Positions 36,112 to 45,762 of a stretch of 54,649 nucleotides of DNA are shown one piece after another. Source of the DNA: Methylococcaceae bacterium (GTDB lineage Bacteria; Pseudomonadota; Gammaproteobacteria; Methylococcales; Methylomonadaceae). A program made the translations under genes and the position numbers. The stretch is from assembly GCA_030693065.1 (NCBI GenBank), contig JAUYBL010000016.1:1-54649 (forward strand), read 5' to 3'. Each line of letters starts with the position of its first letter. The first letter of the stretch is position 1. The notes below the pieces were generated by a model that searched no databases, had not been told where the DNA came from, and saw only the letters and a program-made list of their open reading frames with translations.

Positions 36112-37272
36112 ATGAACTATATCGCCTTAAAAATGTTGATGGGGGATCGTGGAAAATATCTGGGTATTGTCATGGGTTTAACCTTTGCATCATTAATTAT
36201 GACCCAGCAACCCGCCATTTTCGTTGGGCTGATGGCGCGCTCGTTCAGTTTTATTTCGGATGTGGGCTTGCCGGATATTTGGGTGATGGATCCGAAGGTG
36301 CAATTCGTAGACGACATCAAACCCTTGCAGGACACTGAGCTGTAACGGGTTCGCGGCGTAGAAGGTGTCGATTGGGCAATGCCTCTATATAAAGGTATGA
36401 TCAAAGCCCGGCTTTATGACGGCACTTTTCAAACCTGTAATGTGACTGGGCTGGACGATACCACGCTGATAGGCGGCCCACCGGTCATGCTTAAAGGCAA
36501 GCTTGAGGATTTACGACGCAGCGATGGTGTGATTGTCGATATTGACGGCGCTAGAGATAAACTGGCAAAGAAGCCGACCGTAAACGGCGGGAAACCGGTG
36601 CCGCTGGATATTGGCGATACCTTGGAGCTTAATGACCGCCGCGCAGTCGTTGTCGGAATTGCTAAAAATACCCGGACATTTCAATCGCAGCCGATTATCT
36701 ATACGACCTACTCCAGGGCCATGCTTTATGCGCCAAGAGAGAGAAAATTACTGTCGTTTGTGTTGGTTAAAGCCAAGCCGGGCGAAGATATTGCCCGGTT
36801 GGTGCAGCGTATTCGTGACAGCACCGGGCTTGCGGCCTACACTCAGGATGAATTCAAAACCCTGACCGTCAATTATTTTCTTAAAAATACCGGCATTCCC
36901 ATTAACTTCGGGATTTCTGTGTTATTGGGTTTTATTGTCGGTGCCGCCATTGCCGGGCAGACTTTTTACAACTTTACCCTGGAAAACCTGCGCCAGTTCG
37001 GCGTATTAAAAGCCATGGGCACCAGCAACTGGGTGTTGTTACGAATGATTATGCTGCAGGCGGTATTGGTCGGCAGTATCGGTTACGGAATGGGTGTCGG
37101 GCTGACGGCGCTATTTGGTTACGCAATGCGCAATACCATCTTGGCCTTTAAATTTCCTTGGCAATTGTTAGTGTTCAGCGCCACCGGCGTTACTTTGATT
37201 GTTATCTTTGCGGCCATGATCAGTATTCGTAAAGTCATCAAGCTGGAACCAGCGGTAGTGTTTAAAGGCTAG
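36112..37272 (+). pseudogene. FtsX/DevC-like ABC permease with in-frame stop
   Basis: ATG 36112 has an AGGA site. Codon 78 is TAA (36343-36345), but the same frame continues without interruption to 37272, and the sequence on both sides belongs to one protein: a first membrane segment (LGIVMGLTFASLIM), a periplasmic loop and three C-terminal helices (FGISVLLGFIVGAAIAGQTF..., ending AMISIRKVIKLEPAVVFKG). CAA to TAA, a single C-to-T change, explains it. The encoded protein would be a 386-residue MacB/DevC-type permease of an export system. Readthrough, an internal start at 36379, or a sequencing error are alternatives to true loss of function. The three partner genes downstream are intact. Confidence 0.85.
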
Positions 37273-37274
37273 CC

Positions 37275-38012
37275 ATGACGTCATCAGAATTAGCGGTTAA
37301 ATGTCGACAACTGGTTAAAACCTACGATACCGGCGACCAGAAAATTGCCGCCTTACAGGGTATCGATCTGGATATTCATATGGGCGAGTTGATGATGTTG
37401 GTCGGTCCATCCGGTTGCGGAAAAACCACGCTGATTTCGGTTATCGCCGGTATCCTTGATCAAGATTCAGGGCAATGCGATGTTTTTGGCGTTGATTGGC
37501 TGCATTTAAGCAGTAAAAATAAACTGTTGTTTCGTGCGCAAAATATCGGTTTTGTATTTCAGGCGTATAACCTGCTGCCGACACTTACCGCTGCCGAAAA
37601 TGTCGCGGTGCCGCTAATCATTAACGGTATGAAGCGCCAGTTGGCAGTTCGTAAAGCGGCTGAATTACTGGAAAAAGTCGGTTTGGCGGAACGTGCCGAA
37701 TCCTTACCAAGCCAACTTTCCGGCGGACAGCAGCAACGGGTGGCTATTGCCCGATCCTTGGTACACAACCCCAGGCTGATTGTTTGCGATGAACCCACCA
37801 GCGCGCTTGATCATCAAACCGGTATCCATGTCATTGAACTGCTCAAGTCGGTAGCGGTTGCTAGTGACAGGGCCTTGATAATCGTTACTCACGATGCGCG
37901 TATTTTCGATTATGCCGACCGTATAGCGAGGATGGATGACGGCCGGATTGAAAATGTCAATGCTATGGCCAGGCACTCTGAATTCACTAAGGAAGACGAT
38001 AATGTTACCTAA
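37275..38012 (+). CDS. ABC exporter ATPase (LolD/DevA/MacB-type)
   Basis: 245 residues. Walker [11 protein letters not shown] near residue 44, the Q-loop in [14 protein letters not shown] near 94, signature [15 protein letters not shown] near 147, Walker [13 protein letters not shown] near 168 and H-loop [10 protein letters not shown] near 203. It belongs to the MacB/LolD/DevA group that pairs with FtsX-like permeases. It begins two bases after the permease gene and its stop overlaps the start of the membrane-fusion gene, so it is the middle of an operon. Confidence 0.95.
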   Translation: MTSSELAVKCRQLVKTYDTGDQKIAALQGIDLDIHMGELMMLVGPSGCGKTTLISVIAGILDQDSGQCDVFGVDWLHLSSKNKLLFRAQNIGFVFQAYNLLPTLTAAENVAVPLIINGMKRQLAVRKAAELLEKVGLAERAESLPSQLSGGQQQRVAIARSLVHNPRLIVCDEPTSALDHQTGIHVIELLKSVAVASDRALIIVTHDARIFDYADRIARMDDGRIENVNAMARHSEFTKEDDNVT

Positions 38013-38964
38013 ATATACGCTACCTGTTTTGGCGATAATTGGTATCGCCGCCGCGGTTGCTACCATAATCAACGGCAATCAACCGACACCGGTAGCGCCT
38101 GCAGTAGTGGAGCCGTCACGGTCACCGTTTCAGTCATTTATTGCCGGTGCCGGTATTGTTGAAGCGAAAAGTCAGAATATCGCCATCGGTACGCCGTTGA
38201 ACGGCATTGTAAAATCCGTGGCGGTAGCGGTGGGTGATAAGGTCAAGGCCGGAGCGCCTTTGTTCCGTTTGGATGACAGGGAAACGTTAGCCGATTTAGC
38301 ATCGCGGCGTGCCGATTTGGCTAAAGCTAAGGCGGCGGTGGGTGAGGCAGACGCTGAATTGACCAATGCGAAAACCTTGATGCACCTGGCTGATAACATT
38401 TCCGATCCTCGCGCCATCAGTACTGAAGAGCTGGATCGCCGCCGCAATGCCACCCTGATTGCCCAGAGTCGATTGCAGAGTGCGCGGGCTCAGGTATTGC
38501 AGGCCGAAGCTGGCGTTAATGCGGTAGCAACCACCTTGGAACGCTTGGTGATCAAAGCCCCGGTCAGCGGCGAAGTGTTGCAGGTCAACGTTCGCCCAGG
38601 TGAGTTTGCCGCGGCGGGTATCTTAAGCAGGCCGTTGCTGCTGTTGGGTAACCTCGATCAATTACACGTCCGTGTCGATATTGATGAAAACGATGCTTGG
38701 CGCTTTTCTAAAGAAGGTAAGGCCATCGGCTATTTACGCGGCAACCGTCAGTTCAGCGCTGATTTAACACTGGCCTGGGTTGAACCTTACGTGGTGCCGA
38801 AACGCTCTTTGACCGGCGACAGCACTGAGCGAGTTGATACCCGCGTATTGCAAGCCTTGTACAGTTTTGACCGCGCCAAACTGCCCGCTTATGTCGGACA
38901 GCAAATGGATGTGTTTATTGAAGTGCCGGACAACATCGCTAATCATTCCGGTCCAACGCAATGA
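38002..38964 (+). CDS. HlyD/DevB-like periplasmic adaptor
   Basis: 320 residues from ATG 38002, which overlaps the ATPase stop. N-terminal membrane anchor (TLPVLAIIGIAAAVATII), then a lipoyl-like half (GAGIVEAKSQNIAIGTPLNG), a coiled coil (about 95-180, rich in Ala/Glu/Lys/Arg), the second lipoyl half (VIKAPVSGEVLQVNVRPGE) and a beta-barrel domain. It links the inner-membrane exporter with the outer-membrane channel. The stop overlaps the next start (ATGA), so all four genes are one transcript. Confidence 0.92.
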   Translation: MLPKYTLPVLAIIGIAAAVATIINGNQPTPVAPAVVEPSRSPFQSFIAGAGIVEAKSQNIAIGTPLNGIVKSVAVAVGDKVKAGAPLFRLDDRETLADLASRRADLAKAKAAVGEADAELTNAKTLMHLADNISDPRAISTEELDRRRNATLIAQSRLQSARAQVLQAEAGVNAVATTLERLVIKAPVSGEVLQVNVRPGEFAAAGILSRPLLLLGNLDQLHVRVDIDENDAWRFSKEGKAIGYLRGNRQFSADLTLAWVEPYVVPKRSLTGDSTERVDTRVLQALYSFDRAKLPAYVGQQMDVFIEVPDNIANHSGPTQ

Positions 38965-40412
38965 AGCCGATTGTTCGCTTTGGGCTGTTACTCCCCGGAC
39001 TCTTTCTATTCGGCTGCACGGTGGGACCGGATTATCAAAAGCCCAGTCTGCCAGTCCCCGAAAAATGGCATGAAGCGCAAAGCAGCAAACCGGTTGCCGC
39101 CAGACAATACAACGAGTGGTGGAAAAGTTTTAACGATCCAATTCTGAATGATTTAATCAATCGAGCCATTACAGCAAACCTCGATTATCAGTCAGCGCTG
39201 GCCCGTATTCGTGATGCCCGTAGCCAGCGCGTCGTTGCAGTTGCTGCCGGTTTGCCAACGTTATCTACGCACAGCACGGCCAGTCGCCGTCTCAACAGCA
39301 TCAGCTCAGTCGGTGGAGCAGGTGGTAGCGGCGCTTCGTCGGTGGGTGGCGGTGCATTTGGTGTTGGCGATCAGATCATTAATATTTTCCAATCCGGGTT
39401 GGATGCGCAATGGGAAATCGATTTGTTCGGTGGTATTCGCCGTTCTGTTGAAGCCGCTGATGCCAATATCGAGGTGGCGGTTGAGAATAGCCATGCGGTA
39501 CTGGTGTCATTGTTGGGTGAAGTGGCGATCAATTACCTGCAATTGCGAGCGAATCAACAATTGCTGGCCGTCACCCAAGAGAATCTGCGCAATCAGCAAG
39601 ATACGCTGAGTTTGACGCAAGTGCGGCAGCAAGCCGGATTGGCGTCGCATTTGGAGATTGCCCAAGCGCAAACACAGTTTTCGGCAACTCAAGCTCAGCT
39701 GCCAGGCTATGAAGAGGGCAGCAAATTAGCGGTGCATGCCATTGCCATATTACTGGGACAAGAGCCGGGCAAGCTCGCAGCTTTGCTGGAGCCATCCAAG
39801 TCAATTCCGACATCATTGAATATCGCCGATGCGGATTTGCCTTCGGAATTACTGTTGCGCAGACCCGATATTCGGCGCGCTGAACGGCAACTGGCCGCGG
39901 CCAATGCCCAGGTTGGCGTGGCGACAGCAGCGCAATATCCGCACTTTAATCTCACCGCATTGATAGGTCTGCAGAACGCTAAAATCACCGACTTTACCCC
40001 GGTCGGCAAATCCTGGTCGATGGCCTCGACACTTAGCATGCCGCTATTCAACTGGGGCAGTATCCAGGCCAATATCGACAGCAAACAAGCCCAGCATGAC
40101 GAAGCATTGCTGGCATATCGCTCCAGCGTATTAACCGCGTTTAAAGAAGTTGAAGATGCGCTGGTGTCTTACTCGCAACAACAAGACAAGAACAAGTCGT
40201 TACAGCAATCGGTGACCGCTAGCCAGCTTGCGGTAACCTTATCGAAGGAACGTTACGGCAAAGGTTTGACGAGTTTTCTGGAGGTTTTAGTCGCGGAACG
40301 CTCATTGTTTCAAGCGCAACGCGAACTGGTTGAAAGTGATGCGGGAATTTCTACGCAACTGGTAGCGCTCTATAAAGCGCTAGGTGGCGGTTGGCAAACG
40401 GTGGGGCAATAA
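38961..40412 (+). CDS. TolC-like outer membrane efflux lipoprotein (NodT/OprM family)
   Basis: 483 residues. Signal peptide with lipobox LLPGLFLFGCTVGPDYQKP (Cys near residue 19) and the GPDYQKP start of NodT-family channels. Two TolC repeats follow, with RPDIRRAERQLAAANAQVGVATAAQYP near residue 300 and SSVLTAFKEVEDAL near 380. It would form the outer-membrane duct of the tripartite exporter encoded with the three upstream genes. A Gly/Ser-rich insertion around residue 120 (GGAGGSGASSVGGG) is unusual in this family. Confidence 0.94.
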   Translation: MKPIVRFGLLLPGLFLFGCTVGPDYQKPSLPVPEKWHEAQSSKPVAARQYNEWWKSFNDPILNDLINRAITANLDYQSALARIRDARSQRVVAVAAGLPTLSTHSTASRRLNSISSVGGAGGSGASSVGGGAFGVGDQIINIFQSGLDAQWEIDLFGGIRRSVEAADANIEVAVENSHAVLVSLLGEVAINYLQLRANQQLLAVTQENLRNQQDTLSLTQVRQQAGLASHLEIAQAQTQFSATQAQLPGYEEGSKLAVHAIAILLGQEPGKLAALLEPSKSIPTSLNIADADLPSELLLRRPDIRRAERQLAAANAQVGVATAAQYPHFNLTALIGLQNAKITDFTPVGKSWSMASTLSMPLFNWGSIQANIDSKQAQHDEALLAYRSSVLTAFKEVEDALVSYSQQQDKNKSLQQSVTASQLAVTLSKERYGKGLTSFLEVLVAERSLFQAQRELVESDAGISTQLVALYKALGGGWQTVGQ

Positions 40413-40426
40413 CAGCGTTGCAGGCG

Positions 40427-40443
40427 ACACTTCTGGTAAGTGT
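40427..40443. terminator. small hairpin between convergent genes
   Basis: ACACTT/AAGTGT with 5-nt loop lies between the efflux gene and the convergent membrane protein, just overlapping the latter's stop. Weak. Confidence 0.35.
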
Positions 40444-40955
40444 TAAATATCCATAAACAGCATCGGAATACCGTAAGTTAAAACGAAATAGCTTATGGCC
40501 AGAATAACGCTCTTGCTGGTTTTGAATAAAAACATCTGGCGCAGAACATAACTGATAATGGCTATGTACCAAACAACCAGAACAACGCCTATGGCAATGG
40601 ATATTTCTTCCGAATCTTCTACATGCTTCATTACCATCCAGAAATACAGGGCTTCGGTGATGGTGGCCAGCGTCATGATAAAGTTTTCGCAGACAAAAAT
40701 GGCCGTGAACAACTGATTAAAATTGCCCCATTTTTTGATGACCAACAATAATGTGGCAACCGACGAAAAAGCCATGATGGTGCGTAACAATACTTCCAAC
40801 GTACCGTCAGCCGGATCCGAAATCAGGCCTTCAACAATACAACCCGAAATAAGATAAAACGCCACCGTTTTCCACATAAACGATTTTGTCGGGGTTATTT
40901 CAGCAGGGTTATTTCTGAACCAGCAAAGGCCAAGGTATTTGAGTAATAAGTTCAT
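40443..40955 (-). CDS. small integral membrane protein, unknown
   Basis: 170 residues, four or five hydrophobic segments, with KSFMWKTVAFYLISGCIVEG after a soluble-looking start, TIMAFSSVATLLLVIKKW, FVCENFIMTLATITEALYFW and IGVVLVVWYIAIISYVL. The C-terminal ILAISYFVLTYGIPMLFM is a last helix. It resembles a Yip1-like layout but I do not assign it. It stands alone; neighbouring genes give no clue. Confidence 0.7.
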   Translation of the reverse strand: MNLLLKYLGLCWFRNNPAEITPTKSFMWKTVAFYLISGCIVEGLISDPADGTLEVLLRTIMAFSSVATLLLVIKKWGNFNQLFTAIFVCENFIMTLATITEALYFWMVMKHVEDSEEISIAIGVVLVVWYIAIISYVLRQMFLFKTSKSVILAISYFVLTYGIPMLFMDI

Positions 40956-41130
40956 GATGAAAAATTGTTTGTATTCAAGAAAAAGCGATAGCGGAGTTCA
41001 ATTTCAGCGGCGCATTATAACCTTTGTCGAATCTTCAATGGCGTCGTTCTTGTCTTTAGTCTTGAGGTGGGCCAAAATTGGCGACGTCTGCAGCGTAGAG
41101 AAAGGGACCGGTTGATATAGGCTTTTCTTT

Positions 41131-43992
41131 TCAATTATTAAAATGGTCTTTAGTAGTTTTTGTTTTAATAAATTCGCCTTGCTGCAGGAATTCCGTCATT
41201 TTTGCAGAAGGCAGCGGGCGACTAAAATAGTAACCCTGAATATAATTGCAATTCCATTTTAAAAGAAAATCAAGCTGGATATTATTTTCAACGCCCTCTG
41301 CAACGATTGTCATACCCATATTATGTCCTAACATAATTATTGAATGGGCAATATCAGGATTGGTGTCTAACTGGTTAATAAAAGCCTTGTCGATTTTTAA
41401 TTGATTAATCGGAAAGTTTTTAAGCATACTTAATGACGAATAACCTGTTCCAAAATCATCAATGGAAATTTCTACGCCTAGATCTTTAATATCCCAAAGT
41501 ATTTTAGTCACTTGATCAATATTCTTTATCATTAGGCTTTCGGTAATTTCAGCCTTTAAAAAACGGGCATCGATATTATTATTTTTAAGCGCCTGATTTA
41601 TTTTGTCGCATAAACCATCTTGCAAAAACTGGCGCGGAGAAAAATTAACCGCTATAGAGATTTCCGGCAATCCCTGTTTTTGCCAAACATTGATTTGTTT
41701 ACATACGGTATGAAGTACCCAGTCGCCAATTTGATTAATTAAACCGGTTTCTTCAGCAAGGGGGATAAATAAATCGGGTGGAACAAGACCTTTGTCCGGA
41801 TGATGCCAGCGGAGTAAAGCCTCGGCACCGCAAATTCTATTACTTACCGGATCGATCTGCGGTTGATAAAAAACTTCAAATTGGCCTTCATCCAGCGCGC
41901 AATAAAGTTCCTTTTCCATGTCCAGACGCTTTTTAGCGGACTTGTTAAAACTGTTACAGAAAAAACTAATATTATTACGGCCTTGTTCTTTGACCTGGAA
42001 GAGCGCAGCGTCAGCATTTACTATGAGTTCTTCTGCGGTTAATCCGTCCTTAGGAAAAACGCTAATTCCAATACTGGGCGTTACATGAAGCGTCTGATTC
42101 TCAAAATAATACGGGTGGGATAAGCGTTCTACAATTTTGATGATTATGCCGGTTATATTGTCTTCTAAGGGCAGTTGATTGAGCAAAATGACGAATTCGT
42201 CGCCACCCCAGCGTGCCACGGCATCAATCTGGCGGACGTTGGCAACTAATCTGGCGGCCGCTTCAATAAGCAGTAAGTCGCCCACAGCATGGCCCATGCC
42301 ATCGTTAACTTTTTTAAAGTCATCGAGATCAATAAAAAGTATTGCCAGATAATTACCTTGACGATTACATGACGCGATTGCTTTTTCAATTTGTTCGTAA
42401 AAAAGTATTCGGTTAGCTAATCCTGTTAATGGGTCATGCGTAGCGAGATAATTAATTTTATCGCTGTTATTTAGAGTCTCGGTAATATCGCTAAAGGCCA
42501 GGACGGCGCCCGATATTTTATTTGATTCATTCTTTATGGCACTGCCGTTGATTTGGACTGCACATTCCTCGCCGGAATTATTAATAATATATATCGGCGC
42601 TATTTCTTTAACGGCTTGGCCATTTAATAAGCAGTAGATAAACTCGCTAAAGTGGTTTTCAGTATTGTTATCCGCATGTCTAATTAATTTAACTACAGAG
42701 TCGATCAACAGACCTTTTGCTGTTGCAAGTGCAAAACCTGTCAATTTCTCCGCTGCCGGATTCATATCAATAATTAAACCATTTGCATTGATGGTGATTA
42801 CTGCCTCTGCAATGGAATGCAAGGTTGTTTTGGCCAGTTGTTTTTCTTTAAACAGCGACTGAGTAAGAAATTGCAATCGCCGCCAATTCCAAAATAGATA
42901 ACCGATTGTCAAAGCTGTTAATGCTGGCATTGGCCCATACCAGTAATGAAAAATTCTTAGCATTACGGCACTCAGACCCAGTGCAAGCCCGGTAAATACC
43001 AAGCTAATCAACAGTGCATGGCGCGGGAAAAAGAAGTTATAGGCAGCAACAGGAACAAAGACTAAAAAACCTGTTAAAACCAAGCACCAGGTGATGTTAA
43101 GGGGCTGTATTGAGATGTCTTTATTCAATACATCAAGCACATTTGCATTAACCTCCAGACCGCTGATTTGGCCGGAATGCGTGGTAAACATCTGAGCCAA
43201 ACCAGCAGCAGTCATCCCTACTAAAACAAACTTGTCTTTCAGCGCCGATCTTAAGTGTCGGTCTGTTAATACATCGGCATAAGAAAAGTGTTTGAAATGT
43301 GCCGCGGAGTCGGTAAACGGTAATTCGATACGAAAATCACGTTGCCAAAAATTTGGTGAAATTTTTAAGCCAGGTTGACGAGTTCCCTTTAAGTAATTCT
43401 GACTGTTTTGTTTGTTAAGCGTTAATAATGCCAATGCAAAAGAAGGCCAATATTTTCCGTTCATGCCGGCGGTTAGATAGGCGCTGCGGACGATGCCGTC
43501 ATTGTCGATCTCGACATCAACGTGACCCATGTCGGCCGCGGAGTTGGCTAATTCCTGCCAAGGTAGAGTTATTTGCAGACTGCCATCGGAATTCGCTTCG
43601 GGCAAAACCGGTAAAACAATACGGCCGTTTTTCCGAACAGCATTAACAAGTTCTTGATCGGCTTCAGGATCTTTTAAATCGGGTTCGGCAAAAATAATAT
43701 CCAGCCCAATTGCTTTGGTATCGGCTGCTGTTAACAGGTTAATTAATTCAGCATGGGTACGACGAGACCATGGCCATTTTCCAAGTTTTTTCAGGCTATG
43801 ATCATCAATGGCAATAATGACAATATCATCATTTGCGGGATGCGAGAGCATGGCCGATTCCGCATCAAACACCTGGTTATCCCAGTGTTTTAATAGCTCC
43901 GTTTTCTGCACAACCAACGCCAGGCTTAGCAAGCATCCTATCAATAGAAATTTATACAGGGCAATCCGAGAAAGTGCCGCCGTCAATTGCAC
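41131..43992 (-). CDS. CHASE2-PAS-GGDEF-EAL c-di-GMP enzyme
   Basis: 953 residues from a GTG start at 43992. N-terminal helix, then a periplasmic CHASE2 sensor (about 35-290: AIGLDIIFAEPDLKDPEADQ, FVLVGMTAAGLAQMFTTHSG), three membrane helices (about 290-370), PAS (about 385-500), GGDEF (about 515-675, ARWGGDEFVILLNQ, with RQID I-site five residues ahead) and EAL (about 690-935, AEALLRWHHPDKG, DDFGTGYSSL). Both catalytic motifs look intact, so it may both make and degrade cyclic di-GMP. It is 6 bp downstream of the FecR/LysM gene, whose extracytoplasmic domain probably works with CHASE2. Confidence 0.94.
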   Translation of the reverse strand: MQLTAALSRIALYKFLLIGCLLSLALVVQKTELLKHWDNQVFDAESAMLSHPANDDIVIIAIDDHSLKKLGKWPWSRRTHAELINLLTAADTKAIGLDIIFAEPDLKDPEADQELVNAVRKNGRIVLPVLPEANSDGSLQITLPWQELANSAADMGHVDVEIDNDGIVRSAYLTAGMNGKYWPSFALALLTLNKQNSQNYLKGTRQPGLKISPNFWQRDFRIELPFTDSAAHFKHFSYADVLTDRHLRSALKDKFVLVGMTAAGLAQMFTTHSGQISGLEVNANVLDVLNKDISIQPLNITWCLVLTGFLVFVPVAAYNFFFPRHALLISLVFTGLALGLSAVMLRIFHYWYGPMPALTALTIGYLFWNWRRLQFLTQSLFKEKQLAKTTLHSIAEAVITINANGLIIDMNPAAEKLTGFALATAKGLLIDSVVKLIRHADNNTENHFSEFIYCLLNGQAVKEIAPIYIINNSGEECAVQINGSAIKNESNKISGAVLAFSDITETLNNSDKINYLATHDPLTGLANRILFYEQIEKAIASCNRQGNYLAILFIDLDDFKKVNDGMGHAVGDLLLIEAAARLVANVRQIDAVARWGGDEFVILLNQLPLEDNITGIIIKIVERLSHPYYFENQTLHVTPSIGISVFPKDGLTAEELIVNADAALFQVKEQGRNNISFFCNSFNKSAKKRLDMEKELYCALDEGQFEVFYQPQIDPVSNRICGAEALLRWHHPDKGLVPPDLFIPLAEETGLINQIGDWVLHTVCKQINVWQKQGLPEISIAVNFSPRQFLQDGLCDKINQALKNNNIDARFLKAEITESLMIKNIDQVTKILWDIKDLGVEISIDDFGTGYSSLSMLKNFPINQLKIDKAFINQLDTNPDIAHSIIMLGHNMGMTIVAEGVENNIQLDFLLKWNCNYIQGYYFSRPLPSAKMTEFLQQGEFIKTKTTKDHFNN

Positions 43993-43998
43993 AAAAAC

Positions 43999-45648
43999 CT
44001 ACAATGCCAGTAAAGCCAAGGGTAGCAAGGTCAGAAGCCACCAATATTGGCCGGAACTTGGTACGTTAATGATTTGTGGTTTGCCGAACGGCCCTACAAA
44101 GCCATCGGGATATATGGTGCTAACTCGGATGTAGTATTCGCCGCCGTCCGGGCGGTCAATTTCCAATGTAGGCACGGAGGTTTGTTTGTCGATCAGCGGT
44201 TCAGAAAACGATTCATCGTCGGCCATCTGAAAATGATATTTCACATCCGGTAAGTCTGTCGGCCAGCGCAGCACCATTGACGTATCATTGATGGTAGGTT
44301 CCTCCGCTTGAGGAGACGGGTGTACACGTTTGAAAGTTTGCACATCGCTATAAGGACCTTGGCCTTCAACAGCGCTGATACTGGCGACACGCCAAAAATA
44401 CTGTTTTAGTTCGAGTTGATAACCGTTATCTAAATGAGCATCGGCAAGATTCGGCAAATCGGTCACGATGTCAGTAAATTTGTTATCCCTGGCAAGTTGA
44501 AAATGGTAATTTTGAATGCCGTTTTGCCTCGCCCAAATAAAGATAGGTGTTTCTTCAATTAATCCGGCGTCCGGCTTAGGCTCTTGTAAAAACGGCGCTT
44601 CCGGGTTGGCATTAATTTTAAAAAAGTGTTCGGCATTTTTTCCTTCCAGACCATGTTCATCGATACTGCGGATCCGGCTGTAATAGTCGCCATCCGGTAA
44701 TTCCGGACCGCGGATTTGATTAGTCGCGTATTTCCGATCAAACACCACTGCATCGAACGATTGATGCTGGGCAATTTGCAGTCGATAGCCTTTTATTTTC
44801 GGATCTGTCGGCAATACGAATTGTATGGGTATCCGGTCAAACACTTCGGGAATTAACTGCGTATCGACGGCTTCTAACAATTCGATGGGTGGGCTTGGCG
44901 GTTCACTAACAGAGGAGATTGTTCCGTAGCCTTTCGAGATTAATTTGGTATCGCCGGCACTGTTTACGTTGACGCCGCCTTCAAGCACTTCGGTATGCGA
45001 CTTACTGGAAGCCGGTTCTGCACTGACACGATAATTTGTGCCGCGAACAGATGTGATGCCAGCCGGTGTGGAAATTTCGAAACGGCTGGCCGGACCTTTC
45101 TTTTTTTCAACCTGCGTTTCGATACGGCCCTCTTTCAGATGTATCTGGGTATCTACCATGCCGGTTTTGCCAAAAATAATCAAAGAGTCAAGCGCTAAGC
45201 GGCTCTCAGGTTGCAGCAAAAGTGTCGAACCATCGACAAACTCCAGTACCAACGTCGAATCTGCCTTGGTTTGTACTATTTCACCTGGGAATACAAAAGA
45301 GCCAGCAGTAAGTGGTGTTGTTGTGCCACTTTCGGTATTGACGAGTTCGGCTTGGCCCTGGACGCTATTGACTCTTGAAATGATCGGAGACTTATTAATC
45401 CAGCTGACGGGGGCATGTAATTTTGTACCGGGAGGGATGTGTAAAGGATCAGCAATTTTATTTAACTGGCGGAAGCGTTGCCAATAGGATATATCGATCA
45501 AATAGCGCTCGGTCAAATTCCAAAAATTATCGCCAGGCCGCACTGTATAGATCCAATCTTCGGCAAAAACTTTACTAGACTGGCTGCTAAAAATAAGGCC
45601 ACAAACTAGTGAGAGGAGGAGAGCAACGCTATTTTTGTGCTGATTCAT
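43999..45648 (-). CDS. LysM-FecR-domain periplasmic protein with Fn3-like repeats
   Basis: 549 residues. Signal peptide to about residue 30, LysM domain (WIYTVRPGDNFWNLTERYL..., about 32-80) likely binding peptidoglycan, FecR domain (about 110-220, FVFPGEIVQTKADSTLVLEF, then TPAGITSVRGTNYRVS), then four repeats of about 90 residues with fibronectin-like traits (YRLQIAQHQSFDAVVFD; FQLARDNKFTDIV; FQMADDESF), and a C-terminal hydrophobic end QYWWLLTLLPLALLAL. FecR-LysM proteins often accompany CHASE2 cyclases and probably feed them an envelope signal. They form a two-gene operon here with a 6-bp gap. Confidence 0.9.
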   Translation of the reverse strand: MNQHKNSVALLLSLVCGLIFSSQSSKVFAEDWIYTVRPGDNFWNLTERYLIDISYWQRFRQLNKIADPLHIPPGTKLHAPVSWINKSPIISRVNSVQGQAELVNTESGTTTPLTAGSFVFPGEIVQTKADSTLVLEFVDGSTLLLQPESRLALDSLIIFGKTGMVDTQIHLKEGRIETQVEKKKGPASRFEISTPAGITSVRGTNYRVSAEPASSKSHTEVLEGGVNVNSAGDTKLISKGYGTISSVSEPPSPPIELLEAVDTQLIPEVFDRIPIQFVLPTDPKIKGYRLQIAQHQSFDAVVFDRKYATNQIRGPELPDGDYYSRIRSIDEHGLEGKNAEHFFKINANPEAPFLQEPKPDAGLIEETPIFIWARQNGIQNYHFQLARDNKFTDIVTDLPNLADAHLDNGYQLELKQYFWRVASISAVEGQGPYSDVQTFKRVHPSPQAEEPTINDTSMVLRWPTDLPDVKYHFQMADDESFSEPLIDKQTSVPTLEIDRPDGGEYYIRVSTIYPDGFVGPFGKPQIINVPSSGQYWWLLTLLPLALLAL

Positions 45649-45702
45649 TTAGACTAACCATATGATTTTATATAGTAAAAAAATGACGGAAACAGAAGTA
45701 TA

Positions 45703-45725
45703 GCTTACCTCTAGGAGAGGCAAGC
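45703..45725. terminator. hairpin after the acyltransferase-hydrolase gene
   Basis: GCTTACCTCT pairs with AGAGGCAAGC over a 3-nt loop with one mismatch. It lies past the stop of the minus-strand gene ending at 45763 and before the FecR gene start. Confidence 0.5.
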
Positions 45726-45762
45726 GTAGTAACAATATCGACATGATTTATTAATGAACCCT

